From the NCBI GenBank assembly GCA_944325355.1, contig CALUZS010000020.1:1-32175 (forward strand): 32,175 nucleotides of DNA, written 5' to 3'. Below the pieces are notes generated by a model. The model was given only the letters and a program-made list of their open reading frames with translations, searched no databases and was not told where the DNA came from. How positions within the stretch are numbered: the stretch's first letter is position 1; every line of letters begins with the position of its first letter. Below are positions 7,102 through 16,257 of this stretch, piece by piece. The translations under genes and the position numbers were made by a program. The DNA comes from an uncultured Parabacteroides sp. (GTDB lineage Bacteria > Bacteroidota > Bacteroidia > Bacteroidales > Tannerellaceae).

Positions 7102-8994
7102 ATGAATATCGTAACAACATTTTTTACCGTAGGACTATTTGTTTCGGTAACTGCTTTTGATGCTTTTGCTTCTTTAGGTCAGGATGTACAGAAAAATGCA
7201 GTAAAACAGGTTCAGCTAGGCGGTTTTATAGGAAGCCGTGTCCATACTTGTGTGGAAAAACGAGTAAAATCCCAAGATGTTGAGGAGTTGATAGCCCCTT
7301 TCCGGCAGATGACAGAAGGTGATCGCTGGCAGTCTGAATTTTTTGGAAAATGGCTTTTGGGGGCAATCGCTTCATATGAATATACGCAGGACACCGAACT
7401 TTATTCGAAAATTAAGGATGCAGTTTTACGATTCCTGGAGACGCAACAACCTGACGGCTATATCGGAAATTACAAACCGGAAAACCATTTGACAGGTTGG
7501 GATATTTGGGGACGGAAGTATACAGCTCTTTCTTTGTTGTCTTATTATAGGTTGACACAAGACAGAAAAGCCTTGGATGCCGTGGTGCATTTGATGGATC
7601 ATCTGATTGGAGAGCTGAAAGCGAAAGAAGCTGATATTGCGAAAACCGGGTTTTATCGGGGAATGGCAAGCTGTTCTATTTTGGAGCCGGTGGTTTATCT
7701 GTATCAAGAAACGCGGGAGTCCCGTTTTTTGGAGTTCGCTAAGTATATTGTTCGCTGCATGGAGAAAGAGGGAAATAACCAGCTTATAACTAAAGCACTC
7801 CAGGATGTTCCCGTCTCCAGACGTTTCCCTTTCCCGAAGCATTGGTGGAGTTATGAGAATGGGCAGAAAGCCTATGAAATGATGTCCTGCTATGAGGGAC
7901 TTGTTGAATTCGGAAAAGTAGTTGGAGACCCATTGTATAAGGTGGCCGCAGAAAAGGCTGTTGCAAATATTGTTTCCGAGGAAATCAATATAGCCGGCTC
8001 CGGCGCCGCTTTTGAATGCTGGTACGGAGGAAAAGAGAAGCAGACTTTGCCGGCATATCATACAATGGAGACTTGTGTGACGTTCACTTGGATGCAGTTG
8101 TGTGCCCGTCTGTTTACGGCAACGGGTAATTCGATGTATATTGATGAGTTTGAGAAAACCATGTATAATGCCTTGATGGCTGCGATGAAAAGAGATGGTT
8201 CACAGATATCCAAGTATAGCCCGTTGGAGGGGCGCAGGCAAGAGGGTGAACATCAGTGTGGCATGGAAATCAACTGTTGCAATGCCAACGGTCCGCGTGC
8301 TTTCGCTTTAATTCCTAAGGTTGCTTATCAGGCAAAAGGGGAGAATGTGTACGTCAATTTGTATGTGCCGTCGGAGACCTGTTTTTCTGTTGGAAAGAAT
8401 GAAATAGAATTGGTGATGCAGACTTCATATCCGTTGGACGGGAAGGTGGAGATGACACTGAATCCTCGTAAAAAGCAATCGTTTACTTTGTCGTTACGTA
8501 TCCCTTCGTGGTTGGATAATGATTATACAGTTTCTGTAAACGGAGAGTCTCAGGAATGCCTGCATAAAGGTGGTTATTTGCAGATAACTCGTGAATGGAA
8601 CGCCGGCGATAAAGTTGTTGCCGATTTCAAATTGAAAACGAAAGTAGTAGAGTGCAACCAGCATCAGGCGGTGGTGCATGGTCCTCTTGTATTTGCCCGC
8701 GACAGTCGTTTTTCGGATGGGGATGTGGATGAATGCGCAGTGATTCGTTGTAACGATAAAGGAGTTGTTCCAGCCATATTGAAGGAGACTGCAAGTTCTT
8801 CGTTCGCTTGGATAACGATGGAAGTGCCGGTAGTCACTGGGACGGATTTGGAAAATCCGGTCAACAAAGAGGGGCGGAAGGTCCGGTTCTGCGACTTTGC
8901 TTCTTCCGGCAACGATTGGGATCCTAATGGCAGATATAGGGTATGGATTCCAAAAACATTGCATGTAATGTCGGAACAATATCACAAATATTGA
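7102..8994 (+). CDS. GH127-type beta-L-arabinofuranosidase-like glycosidase
   Basis: This is a 630-residue exported protein with an N-terminal signal (residues 1-24). The helical barrel region (about 40-430) has DRWQSEFFGKW, QQPDGYIGNY and GWDIWGRKY, typical of the DUF1680/GH127 group. The zinc-bound catalytic residues of the family are conserved: Glu323 and Cys325 in ETC, and Cys392-Cys393 in INCCNANGPR, where the second-shell Cys acts as nucleophile in the characterised enzymes. A beta-rich C-terminal region follows (LRIPSWLDNDYTVSVNG, VVADFKLKTKV, VVHGPLVFARDSR). GH127 enzymes release beta-L-arabinofuranose, but the related GH146 has a similar motif, so the exact substrate is open. There are no SusC/SusD genes nearby, so this is a stand-alone glycosidase. 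Confidence 0.88.
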   Translation: MNIVTTFFTVGLFVSVTAFDAFASLGQDVQKNAVKQVQLGGFIGSRVHTCVEKRVKSQDVEELIAPFRQMTEGDRWQSEFFGKWLLGAIASYEYTQDTELYSKIKDAVLRFLETQQPDGYIGNYKPENHLTGWDIWGRKYTALSLLSYYRLTQDRKALDAVVHLMDHLIGELKAKEADIAKTGFYRGMASCSILEPVVYLYQETRESRFLEFAKYIVRCMEKEGNNQLITKALQDVPVSRRFPFPKHWWSYENGQKAYEMMSCYEGLVEFGKVVGDPLYKVAAEKAVANIVSEEINIAGSGAAFECWYGGKEKQTLPAYHTMETCVTFTWMQLCARLFTATGNSMYIDEFEKTMYNALMAAMKRDGSQISKYSPLEGRRQEGEHQCGMEINCCNANGPRAFALIPKVAYQAKGENVYVNLYVPSETCFSVGKNEIELVMQTSYPLDGKVEMTLNPRKKQSFTLSLRIPSWLDNDYTVSVNGESQECLHKGGYLQITREWNAGDKVVADFKLKTKVVECNQHQAVVHGPLVFARDSRFSDGDVDECAVIRCNDKGVVPAILKETASSSFAWITMEVPVVTGTDLENPVNKEGRKVRFCDFASSGNDWDPNGRYRVWIPKTLHVMSEQYHKY

Positions 8995-9078
8995 GCTTTG
9001 AGGTTTGTTTTTTGTTTTAGATGGAGCTTGTTTATAGAAATAATTTATTGATGGATAAAATAATTAGATAGTGTTTAA

Positions 9079-9111
9079 TTTGCATCGGTAGTGAACAAAT
9101 TTGTAACTTTG
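9079..9111 (+). promoter_or_regulatory. Promoter of the rubrerythrin gene
   Basis: TTTG (9079-9082), a 21-base spacer and TAACTTTG (9104-9111) match the Bacteroidota promoter consensus. It lies 50 bases before the rubrerythrin ATG. Confidence 0.7.
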
Positions 9112-9161
9112 AGCATTATAATAAAGAAACAGATATATTAATTTTTATACGGAATAGCATT

Positions 9162-9740
9162 ATGGAAAAAAGTATTAAAGGAACGCGGACCGAGCAAAAT
9201 TTATTGAAATCTTTTGCAGGTGAGTCACAAGCAAGAAGCCGTTATACATTTTTTGCAAGCGTAGCAAAAAAAGAAGGGTATGAGCAGATAGCAGGAGTGT
9301 TTATGGAAACAGCCGAGCAGGAAAAGGAGCATGCTAAACGTTTCTTCAAATTCTTGGAAGGCGGAATGGTAGAAATTACGGCTGCATATCCGGCAGGCGT
9401 TATCGGGACGACGAAAGAGAATCTGGCTGCCGCTGCTGACGGTGAAAATGAAGAGTGGGTAGACCTATATCCCGAATTTGCCAAAATTGCAGATGAGGAG
9501 GGATTCCCGGAAGTTGCTGTCGCTTTTCGCATGATAGCAAAAGTTGAAGCAGAGCACGAAAAACGTTACCGCAAATTGTTGGCAAACGTAGAAGAAAATA
9601 AGGTATTCGAAAAGGATGAAGCAATCTTGTGGCAATGCCGCAACTGCGGATTCGTAATCGAAGGCAAGAAAGCTCCGGTGAAATGTCCGGCATGTTTGCA
9701 TCCACAGGCATATTTCGAACCGATGAAACAAAACTATTGA
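9162..9740 (+). CDS. rbr: Rubrerythrin
   Basis: This 192-residue protein is a full-length rubrerythrin. The ferritin-like diiron domain (about 1-145) carries the Glu ligands, among them Glu21 in [11 protein letters not shown]54-x-x-H57 in EQEKEH and the second E-x-x-H in VEAEHEKRY. The C-terminal rubredoxin-like domain has Cys159-x-x-Cys162 and Cys175-x-x-Cys178 for a Fe(SCys)4 site. In anaerobes such as Bacteroidales it reduces hydrogen peroxide in the cytoplasm and is induced by oxygen exposure. It has its own promoter and its own terminator, so it is a single-gene transcript. It converges with nadB. Confidence 0.97.
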   Translation: MEKSIKGTRTEQNLLKSFAGESQARSRYTFFASVAKKEGYEQIAGVFMETAEQEKEHAKRFFKFLEGGMVEITAAYPAGVIGTTKENLAAAADGENEEWVDLYPEFAKIADEEGFPEVAVAFRMIAKVEAEHEKRYRKLLANVEENKVFEKDEAILWQCRNCGFVIEGKKAPVKCPACLHPQAYFEPMKQNY

Positions 9741-9741
9741 T

Positions 9742-9779
9742 AAATAAAAAAGCCCGGTTAATCCGGGCTTTTTTATTTA
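9742..9779 (+). terminator. Bidirectional terminator between rbr and nadB
   Basis: GCCCGG (9752-9757) pairs with CCGGGC (9763-9768) around a 5-base loop. The stem is extended by A6 and T6 on the two sides, so a U tract is present in either direction. It begins one base after the rubrerythrin stop and lies about 95 bases past the nadB stop. Confidence 0.9.
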
Positions 9780-9873
9780 TATTGCCACTACCCATAAATT
9801 GTAATCGGATATTTGTAGATAATTGTTTTATGGAATCTGTGGGCTTTGCAAATTCCAATCTGTCTTTTGGCTC

Positions 9874-11454
9874 CTATTGTATCCCGGTCTTTACCGGAGG
9901 ATAGTCGATGGTATAATGCAGCCCTTTGCTCTCTTTCCGTTCCATTGCCTGGCGGGTTATCAAATATCCTACGTTAATCATGTTACGCAGCTCACAAAGT
10001 TCCCTTGATGCTTTGCAGCGCTTGAACAACGCTTCTGTCTCTTCGTATAAGATATCCAAACGATTCCATGCACGTGTCAAACGAACATTGCTTCGTACGA
10101 TACCTACATACGCTTCCATGATTTGGTTTACTTCTTTCATGCTTTGAGTTATCAGCACGCGTTCTTCCGTCGATATGGTGCCTTCATCATTCCATTCCGG
10201 TATGTCGGTATTGAAGTCGTAACGGTCGAAAGTGCTGATAGCATGTTTGGCCGCTGCGTCCGCATAGACAACGGCTTCGATAAGGGAGTTTGATGCGAGA
10301 CGGTTGCCGCCATGCAAGCCGGTACATGAACATTCACCGATTGCATATAACCGGCGTATGCTGCTTTGTCCGTTCAAATCCACGCTGATGCCACCGCATA
10401 AGTAATGGGCGGCAGGTGCTACCGGGATATACTCTTTGGTAATATCTATGCCCAGGCTCAAACATTTTTGGTAGATGTTTGGGAAATGTTTTTTCGTCTC
10501 TTCCGCGTCTTTATGTGTCACATCAAGATAGACATGGTCTTCTCCGCGTGTTTTCATTTCGTTATCGATGGCGCGCGCAACGATATCTCTTGGCGCAAGC
10601 GACAAACGTTTGTCGTATTTTTGCATGAATTCTTTTCCATCCAATGTGCGCAGGACACCTCCGTAGCCGCGCATCGCTTCCGTTATCAGGAAACAAGGAC
10701 GGTCTCCGGGATGGAATAGTGCCGTCGGATGGAATTGTATGAATTCCATGTTTTTGACAACGCCTTTTGCCCGGTAGACCATAGCGATACCGTCTCCGGT
10801 AGCAATTAAAGGATTGGTCGTGTTGCGGTAAACCGCTTCGCATCCGCCGGTTGCCATCACTGTTATTTTGGAAAGGAACGTCTCCACCTTGCCGGTTGCT
10901 TCATCGAGAACATATGCCCCGTAACATTTTATGCCGGGCGTGTGTCGTGTTACGATGATTCCCAGATGGTGCTGCGTAATAATCTCTACGGCATAATGAT
11001 GGTTGAATATCGTAATGTTCGGATGTTGCTTGATTGCCTTGATAAGGCTTAATTGTATTTCTGCACCTGTGTTGTCCTTATGATGGAGGATACGGAACTC
11101 GCTATGACCTCCCTCGCGGTGAAGGTCAAATTCTCCGTTCTCTTTTTTATCGAACTCGACGCCCCATTTTATCAGTTCCTGTATTTGTGACGGAGCGTTG
11201 CGCACTACCATTTCGACAGCTGCCCGGTCGTTTATCCAATCTCCGGCAATCATTGTGTCTTCTATGTGCTTGTCGAAATTGTCGACGCTCAGATTCGTGA
11301 CCGAAGCTATGCCTCCTTGTGCAAAGTAGGTGTTGGCTTCTTCCAATTCCGTTTTGCAGATGATTGCCACTTTTCCCTTCTCTGCCACTTTCAGCGCGAA
11401 ACTCATGCCTGCAATGCCTGAGCCAATCACTAAAAAGTCAAATTCTTTTGTCAT
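9874..11454 (-). CDS. nadB: L-aspartate oxidase
   Basis: This 526-residue flavoprotein oxidises L-aspartate to iminoaspartate, the first step of de novo NAD synthesis. The FAD-binding GSGIAGMSFAL (Gly11, Gly13, Gly16) is at the N-terminus. TYFAQGGIASV follows near residues 42-52. The active-site region has HREGGHSEFRILH near 131-143, and the GDGIAMVYRAKG and HPTALFHP signatures follow. ICGGISVDLNGQSSI-type and GECSCTGLHGGNRLASNSL motifs mark the second FAD segment. In anaerobes fumarate serves as electron acceptor in place of oxygen. nadA and nadC are not in the window, so the pathway is split. A -7-like element (TACCTTTG, 11480-11487, minus) lies 26 bases before the start. Confidence 0.95.
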   Translation of the reverse strand: MTKEFDFLVIGSGIAGMSFALKVAEKGKVAIICKTELEEANTYFAQGGIASVTNLSVDNFDKHIEDTMIAGDWINDRAAVEMVVRNAPSQIQELIKWGVEFDKKENGEFDLHREGGHSEFRILHHKDNTGAEIQLSLIKAIKQHPNITIFNHHYAVEIITQHHLGIIVTRHTPGIKCYGAYVLDEATGKVETFLSKITVMATGGCEAVYRNTTNPLIATGDGIAMVYRAKGVVKNMEFIQFHPTALFHPGDRPCFLITEAMRGYGGVLRTLDGKEFMQKYDKRLSLAPRDIVARAIDNEMKTRGEDHVYLDVTHKDAEETKKHFPNIYQKCLSLGIDITKEYIPVAPAAHYLCGGISVDLNGQSSIRRLYAIGECSCTGLHGGNRLASNSLIEAVVYADAAAKHAISTFDRYDFNTDIPEWNDEGTISTEERVLITQSMKEVNQIMEAYVGIVRSNVRLTRAWNRLDILYEETEALFKRCKASRELCELRNMINVGYLITRQAMERKESKGLHYTIDYPPVKTGIQ

Positions 11455-11479
11455 TATTGCGAAATATGTTTATAGGCAT

Positions 11480-11487
11480 CAAAGGTA
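11480..11487 (-). promoter_or_regulatory. Possible -7 element of nadB
   Basis: On the minus strand this reads TACCTTTG, matching TAnnTTTG. No convincing -33 box lies 19-21 bases upstream. Confidence 0.4.
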
Positions 11488-11617
11488 TGAATTATGTAAG
11501 TATCGGAGATGTTTTTTCATAAAAAATCGAGGATAATCCGATGAATCTATATCAAATTTTATTACTTTGCAGAAGTTTTGAAGTTTTATCGGGATAACTG
11601 AGTTGTAAAAATAGCGT

Positions 11618-12049
11618 ATGGAAGTAGATAGAGTTTTTAAATCGAAAGTAGGTTGGTGGTATCATTTGACGTTTTTCATCATCGCAGTGTCGTGTATCTT
11701 TGTGTTTGTCGTAAGTGATAGCCCTTTTGCAATCATACCGTTGCTGTTGGTGATGGTCCTGTGTGTGCACATGCTGATGAATACTTGGTATAAAATCACA
11801 GCCGATGGTTATCTGGTAGTCCATTGCAGCATATTCCCGGAGAAAAAGATAAAGGTAGAGGAGGTAACGGCGGTCGAATCTACGTCTATGCCTGTCTCAA
11901 GCTATGCGCTTTCATTAGACAGGCTCATTGTTTATAAGGAGGGTAAGCCGTGGATACTCATCTCTCCTGTCGACAAGAAAGAGTTCGTTAAGGTGCTGCG
12001 TAAGCATAACGAAAAAATCTCAATAAAGGAATCGGATGGCTTGATTTGA
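11618..12049 (+). CDS. Small membrane protein with PH-like domain
   Basis: This 143-residue protein has two N-terminal hydrophobic segments (WWYHLTFFIIAVSCIFVFVV and PFAIIPLLLVMVLCVHMLM). A soluble beta-rich region follows (about 55-135): YKITADGYLVVHCSIFPEKKIKVEEVTAVE and RLIVYKEGKPWILISPVDKKEFVKVLRK. That order of strands, ending in 'SP.d...F...l', fits the bacterial PH family of YyaB type (bPH_4). Its function is not known; it probably sits in the inner membrane with the PH-like part in the cytoplasm. It is divergent from nadB and 31 bases ahead of the dihydrolipoyl dehydrogenase gene, so the two may share a transcript. Confidence 0.8.
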   Translation: MEVDRVFKSKVGWWYHLTFFIIAVSCIFVFVVSDSPFAIIPLLLVMVLCVHMLMNTWYKITADGYLVVHCSIFPEKKIKVEEVTAVESTSMPVSSYALSLDRLIVYKEGKPWILISPVDKKEFVKVLRKHNEKISIKESDGLI

Positions 12050-12080
12050 AAGAAACAGTGAAATATTAAATCTGGTAAGC

Positions 12081-13427
12081 ATGAAATATGATATTGCAAT
12101 TGTAGGTGGCGGACCTGCCGGTTATACGGCTGCCGAACGGGCAGGCAAGGCCGGATTATCGGTCGTGTTGTTTGAGAAGAATGCGTTAGGGGGAGTCTGT
12201 TTGAATGAAGGCTGTATTCCGACTAAGACGTTGCTCTATTCCGCAAAAGTGTTGGAAACCGTCAAGCAAGCGGCAAAATATGCCGTCTTGGCGGAAAACT
12301 GTTCGTTCGACTTGCAGAAGATTGTCGCACGGAAAAACAAGGTGGTGAAAAAACTTACGGCGGGTATACGGATGAAAATGAAAGATGCCGGAGTGGATGT
12401 CGTGACGGGAGAAGCGTTTATCGAAGGAAAATCAGACGATGGAAAAACGTTTTACGTTACGGTCGGTGACGAACGTTACGAAGCCGGCAGGTTGTTGCTT
12501 TGTACCGGGTCGGAAGCGGTTCTCCCTCCTGTTCCCGGATTGGAAAGTTCTGCTTATTGGACAAGCCGGGAAGCGTTGCTGGCAAAGGAACTTCCTCGTT
12601 CGTTGGTGATTATCGGTGGGGGCGTAATCGGTATGGAGTTCGCTTCTTTCTTCAACAGCTTGGGAACAGAAGTGCATGTTGTAGAAATGACGGGGAAGAT
12701 TCTTGGACCGATGGACAGGGAGCTATCGGAAATGCTTCAAGCGGAATACGCCAAACGAGGGGTCAAGTTCTATTTGGAAAGTAAAGTGATATCCGTAGAT
12801 AACGGTACGGTCAGCGTTGAGAAAGATGGGGAAATTTTTGCGTTGCCTGCCGAGAAGATATTGTTGAGTGCCGGACGTGTGCCGATGACAACCGGCTTTG
12901 GGTTGGAAAACCTGCAATTGGAGATGCGTGGCAGAGGTGTCAGAACGGACGGTTATATGCAAACCTCTTGTCCGGGCGTTTATGCTTGTGGAGACATTAC
13001 CGGCTTTTCTTTGCTGGCACATACTGCGGTAAGCGAAGCGGAGGTGGCTGTCGAACATATCTTGGGCGGGACGCGCCTGATGAGTTACCGGGCAATCCCC
13101 GGCGTAGTATATACCAATCCTGAATTTGCCGGTGTGGGCAAAACTGAAGAAGAGCTGCAGAAAGAGGGGCTTCCTTATCAAGTAAAAAAAGTCCCAATGT
13201 CATTTTCCGGACGGTTTGTTGCTGAAAACGAGATGGGCAGCGGCGTATGCAAACTATTGTTGGATAATGAATCCCGTCTGATAGGTGCGCACATCTTGGG
13301 CAATCCTGCTTCGGAGTTGATAGTAATTGCCGGCATAGCCATCGAAAAGGGTATGAAAGCTGGTGAGTTCCGTTCTTTCGTCTTCCCCCATCCAACGGTG
13401 GGTGAAATATTGCGGGAGGCTTATTGA
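12081..13427 (+). CDS. lpdA: Dihydrolipoyl dehydrogenase (E3)
   Basis: This 448-residue flavoenzyme reoxidises dihydrolipoamide with NAD+. The FAD motif GGGPAGYTAAE starts at residue 9. The redox-active disulfide is GGVC-LNEG-C (Cys40, Cys45) followed by IPTK. A second dinucleotide fold, VIIGGGVIGMEFASFF, lies near 176-191. GVYACGDITG and the C-terminal HPTVGE with the catalytic His are intact. No E1, E2 or glycine-cleavage genes are in the window, so its partner complex cannot be told from context. The DUF4271 gene begins one base after its stop, so this enzyme is probably the first or second gene of the following long operon. Confidence 0.93.
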   Translation: MKYDIAIVGGGPAGYTAAERAGKAGLSVVLFEKNALGGVCLNEGCIPTKTLLYSAKVLETVKQAAKYAVLAENCSFDLQKIVARKNKVVKKLTAGIRMKMKDAGVDVVTGEAFIEGKSDDGKTFYVTVGDERYEAGRLLLCTGSEAVLPPVPGLESSAYWTSREALLAKELPRSLVIIGGGVIGMEFASFFNSLGTEVHVVEMTGKILGPMDRELSEMLQAEYAKRGVKFYLESKVISVDNGTVSVEKDGEIFALPAEKILLSAGRVPMTTGFGLENLQLEMRGRGVRTDGYMQTSCPGVYACGDITGFSLLAHTAVSEAEVAVEHILGGTRLMSYRAIPGVVYTNPEFAGVGKTEEELQKEGLPYQVKKVPMSFSGRFVAENEMGSGVCKLLLDNESRLIGAHILGNPASELIVIAGIAIEKGMKAGEFRSFVFPHPTVGEILREAY

Positions 13428-13428
13428 C

Positions 13429-14142
13429 GTGAATCAGTTTGGAGGATATGTGGGAGTCGGGCTTTGGCAGGATCAATTTGTTGATGGTTTGGTTTTGCCG
13501 GCGGTATTTCTCTTGTTTTTTTTCTTTGCCTTGCAATATTGGTGGCATGTTCCGTTCTTCCTGCAAATGCTGAGAGAGATTTTTTCGGTGAAAGAACGGG
13601 GCAACCTGTTTGAGGATTCTGAAAATGAGAACCGGGGGGTACATGTTTTCCTGCTGTTCCAAATGCTTTTCCTTTGCAGTCTGTTCGTTTTTTTTATTGC
13701 TCGAGAGAAGGGGGTAACAGTATATTTGTCCGGCAAGGAGCAGTTGCTGCTCCTTGCCCTTTTCTTTCTGGTACTTGTAGTCTATTATTTGGTCAAGAAG
13801 CTGTTTTATCTTACGTTTGCCTATACTTTTTATTCGGAAGAAAGGTATCGGTTCTGGAAACGGGGGTATGATGCGGCAATCGCAGTTTGGGGAATATTTC
13901 TTTATCTGCCGGTTTTTCTTTTTTTAGCGAAAGCCGATCTCTTTGCAACGTCATTTTTGTTTTTGATTTCTTTTATAAGCATCCGAATTGTGATAATTTA
14001 TAAGACAATACGGATATTTTACATGAAAAATGGCAATTTATTCTACATAAGTTTGTATCTTTGCGCCCAAGAAATCATTCCTTTGTTCTTATTGTGCAAA
14101 GGCGTAAATGAAATGTGTTATTTTATTGAGATGAATATTTGA
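13429..14142 (+). CDS. DUF4271 membrane protein
   Basis: The gene is read from a GTG at 13429, giving 237 residues; the frame stays open upstream but that part overlaps the end of lpdA. Five or six hydrophobic segments are visible, the first GLVLPAVFLLFFFFALQYWW and later FLLFQMLFLCSLFVFFIA, LLLLALFFLVLVVYYL and YDAAIAVWGIFLYLPVFLFL. The pattern, and the position directly before hemD, fit the DUF4271 family found in Bacteroidetes, whose role is unknown. A single base separates its stop from the hemD ATG. A TATCTTTG at 14056-14063 inside its 3' end could be an internal promoter for hemD and the genes after it. Confidence 0.82.
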   Translation: MNQFGGYVGVGLWQDQFVDGLVLPAVFLLFFFFALQYWWHVPFFLQMLREIFSVKERGNLFEDSENENRGVHVFLLFQMLFLCSLFVFFIAREKGVTVYLSGKEQLLLLALFFLVLVVYYLVKKLFYLTFAYTFYSEERYRFWKRGYDAAIAVWGIFLYLPVFLFLAKADLFATSFLFLISFISIRIVIIYKTIRIFYMKNGNLFYISLYLCAQEIIPLFLLCKGVNEMCYFIEMNI

Positions 14143-14143
14143 T

Positions 14144-14908
14144 ATGGCGTTGAATATTAAGAAGCTATTAATTTCCCAGCCTAAGCCTACATCGGAGAAA
14201 TCTCCATATTTTGATATCGCTGAGAAATATGGTGTGGAAATTAATTTCCGTCCGTTCATAAAGGTGGAACCATTATCATCAAAAGAATTCAGACAGCAAC
14301 GAATCTCTATCCTGGATTATACCGCTGTCATTTTTACTGCCCGTACTGCAATCGACCATTTTTTTCATTTATGTGAAGAATTGCGCGTAAATATTCCCGA
14401 GACAATGAAGTATTTCTGTATGACGGAATCAATCGCCGTTTATTTGCAAAAATATATCATTTATCGGAAACGGAAAATATTTTACGGACAAAATGGTAAA
14501 ATTGATGATTTGGTTGCGGTAATCGCCAAACATCCGAAAGAAAAATATCTGGCTCCCGTGTCTGACGTGCATAAGGATGATTTGTTCGTTATGCTTGATG
14601 CGAAAAAGATTTCTTACCAGAAAGCAATTATGTATCGTACGGTCAGCAACGACTTTAAACCGGGAGAGAATTTCGATTATGATATGCTTGTGTTTTTCAG
14701 CCCGTCAGGTATCTCATCGTTAATGAAGAATTTCCCGAACTTTGAACAGAAGAACATCCGTATCGGCTGCTTTGGTTCGGCAACGGCAAACGCTGTAAAA
14801 GATGCCGGGCTGAGATTGGATGTACAAGCGCCCACTCCTGAAGCTCCATCGATGACAGCGGCGTTGGATATGTATCTGAAAAAGGAAATGGCAAATAAAA
14901 AGAAATAG
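14144..14908 (+). CDS. hemD: Uroporphyrinogen-III synthase
   Basis: This 254-residue cytoplasmic protein fits the HemD fold: two alpha/beta domains. Signs are KKLLISQPKPTSEKSPYFDIAEKYGVEINFRPFIKVEPL (residues 5-43, split here by function), YTAVIFTARTAIDHFF and FSPSGISSLMKNFP followed by GCFGSATANAVKDAGLRLDVQAPTPEAPS. These match the low-conservation family, which is mostly recognised by such 'FTS..gv' and 'IG..ta.al...G' blocks. The enzyme closes hydroxymethylbilane to uroporphyrinogen III for heme, siroheme or cobalamin. It sits between DUF4271 and rnpA, an order I recall from other Bacteroidetes. Other heme genes are not in the window. Confidence 0.85.
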   Translation: MALNIKKLLISQPKPTSEKSPYFDIAEKYGVEINFRPFIKVEPLSSKEFRQQRISILDYTAVIFTARTAIDHFFHLCEELRVNIPETMKYFCMTESIAVYLQKYIIYRKRKIFYGQNGKIDDLVAVIAKHPKEKYLAPVSDVHKDDLFVMLDAKKISYQKAIMYRTVSNDFKPGENFDYDMLVFFSPSGISSLMKNFPNFEQKNIRIGCFGSATANAVKDAGLRLDVQAPTPEAPSMTAALDMYLKKEMANKKK

Positions 14909-15298
14909 ATGACGGAAGAGAAAAGGTTTACCTTTACTAAGGCTGAACGTCTGTCGTTGAAACGTCATGTGGATTTCCTGTTTAATGAAGGAAAGTCGTT
15001 TGTTTCATATCCTTTGCGTGTTGTTTTTTGCACGGCAGACGTCCCTGCTCCTCCGGTAACTGTTTTTATTAGTGTTCCCAAAAAAAAATTGAAACGGGCA
15101 GTGAAGCGTAACCGGGTAAAGCGCCAGGTGCGTGAGATGTACCGATTGCGTAAAGATAAGTTTGCTGCAGTTTCATCTCTGTTCGGGAAAAATTACTTTA
15201 TTGCATTCCTTTATATCGACGATAAGTTGCATCCTACTTCAGAAATTGCAAAGTCGATGGATAAAATAGTCCATATTTTGGAGAAAAAAGCATGCTAA
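14909..15298 (+). CDS. rnpA: Ribonuclease P protein component
   Basis: This 129-residue basic protein helps RNase P RNA process the 5' end of tRNAs. The RNR signature is [17 protein letters not shown] at residues 63-79, preceded by [11 protein letters not shown]. The start [25 protein letters not shown] is typical. Its ATG directly follows the hemD stop, and its end overlaps yidD by 7 bases. In most bacteria rnpA lies between rpmH and yidD near dnaA; here rpmH is absent and hemD takes the upstream place, as in Bacteroidetes. Confidence 0.94.
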   Translation: MTEEKRFTFTKAERLSLKRHVDFLFNEGKSFVSYPLRVVFCTADVPAPPVTVFISVPKKKLKRAVKRNRVKRQVREMYRLRKDKFAAVSSLFGKNYFIAFLYIDDKLHPTSEIAKSMDKIVHILEKKAC

Positions 15299-15519
15299 TC
15301 CGTCGCTTTTTTACATGGCTTTTGCTACTTCCGGTTTATTTTTACAAATATTGCATCTCTCCTATGACACCGGCTTCCTGCAGGTTTACACCTTCCTGTT
15401 CCGAATATGCTGTGCAGGCATTGAAAAAACACGGGCCGCTTAAAGGATTGTACCTGACAGTCCGCCGTTTGCTCCGGTGTCATCCTTGGGGGGGCAGCGG
15501 ATATGACCCAGTTCCTTGA
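15292..15519 (+). CDS. yidD: YidD membrane-insertion efficiency factor
   Basis: This 75-residue protein has the YidD signatures [16 protein letters not shown] (residues 25-40), with its paired Cys, and [14 protein letters not shown] at the C-terminus. A short hydrophobic amphipathic segment begins it ([17 protein letters not shown]). YidD sits at the inner membrane beside YidC and aids insertion of membrane proteins. It overlaps rnpA by 7 bases and the following TatD-type gene by up to 17. Confidence 0.93.
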   Translation: MLIRRFFTWLLLLPVYFYKYCISPMTPASCRFTPSCSEYAVQALKKHGPLKGLYLTVRRLLRCHPWGGSGYDPVP

Positions 15520-16183
15520 TATGCTCTGTTATGATATACATACGCATCATTGCGGGATATCTTCCGGAGATACCCGTTTCGTATATAATTCCCTGGTAGG
15601 GGAAGATTTTGATCCGGCATGTGGAAACCATTGTTTTCTCTCTTGCGGTATTCATCCGTGGCATATCGGCGATGTGGCGCGCCAGCAGGAACAGCTGAAA
15701 CAAACCGTAGGTGACGGAAAAGTGCTGCTGGTAGGGGAAGCTGGGCTTGATAAATGTTGCGGTACCTCTTTGGAATTGCAACAGGCGGTTTTTGAATACC
15801 AGTGCCGTCTTTCGGAAGAGGTGGGGAAACCGTTGGTTGTCCATTGCGTAAAAGCTTGGAGTGAATTGCTTCATATTAAGAAGCGATTAAAACCCTCCCA
15901 GCCATGGATAATTCATGGTTTTAGAGGGAAGCCTGAGCTTGCCCGCCAGTTGCTGGATAATGGATGCCTGCTCTCCTTTGGGGAACATTTTAACCGTGAT
16001 ACATTGGTGCTTGTTGCCGCTTCTGCACCTTTTTTTGCCGAGACCGACGAATCGGCATTGCCGATAGAAACTGTCTATCGGCGTTTGGCAGATGCTTTGG
16101 ATTGCCCGGTGGAGACGCTCGCCGGCACAATTGCGGGTAATGTCCGGCGTGTGTTACCGTCCCTTTTTATGGATATTTATTGA
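15503..16183 (+). CDS. TatD-family metal-dependent hydrolase
   Basis: This 226-residue protein has the TatD metal-site series in order: HTHH (His13, His15), GIHPWH (50-54), GEAGLDK with Glu79, VVHCVKA with His114, IIHGF with His138 and the late ETD with Asp182. TatD proteins are metal-dependent DNases/phosphodiesterases in the cytoplasm. It is shorter than the usual 255-265 residues, mostly in the loops. The start could be 15503 (overlapping yidD by 17 bases) or the ATG at 15521, two bases after the yidD stop; the second also keeps HTHH intact. It ends 74 bases before tyrS. Confidence 0.9.
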   Translation: MTQFLDMLCYDIHTHHCGISSGDTRFVYNSLVGEDFDPACGNHCFLSCGIHPWHIGDVARQQEQLKQTVGDGKVLLVGEAGLDKCCGTSLELQQAVFEYQCRLSEEVGKPLVVHCVKAWSELLHIKKRLKPSQPWIIHGFRGKPELARQLLDNGCLLSFGEHFNRDTLVLVAASAPFFAETDESALPIETVYRRLADALDCPVETLAGTIAGNVRRVLPSLFMDIY

Positions 16184-16212
16184 AAAGAGAGCAGGGTCTC
16201 CATGAAAAGTAT

Positions 16213-16220
16213 TATATTTG
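16213..16220 (+). promoter_or_regulatory. Possible -7 element of tyrS
   Basis: TATATTTG matches TAnnTTTG 38 bases before the tyrS ATG. No good -33 box at the usual distance. It suggests tyrS may also be transcribed on its own. Confidence 0.35.
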
Positions 16221-16257
16221 TCTCCGCTAAAATTATTTGATATAGAATAACATTACG

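Noticed and set aside
12198..12215. Val in place of Thr in the GGxC redox motif of dihydrolipoyl dehydrogenase
   Set aside because: The GGVC form is common in related enzymes, so it is not noteworthy; both catalytic Cys are present.
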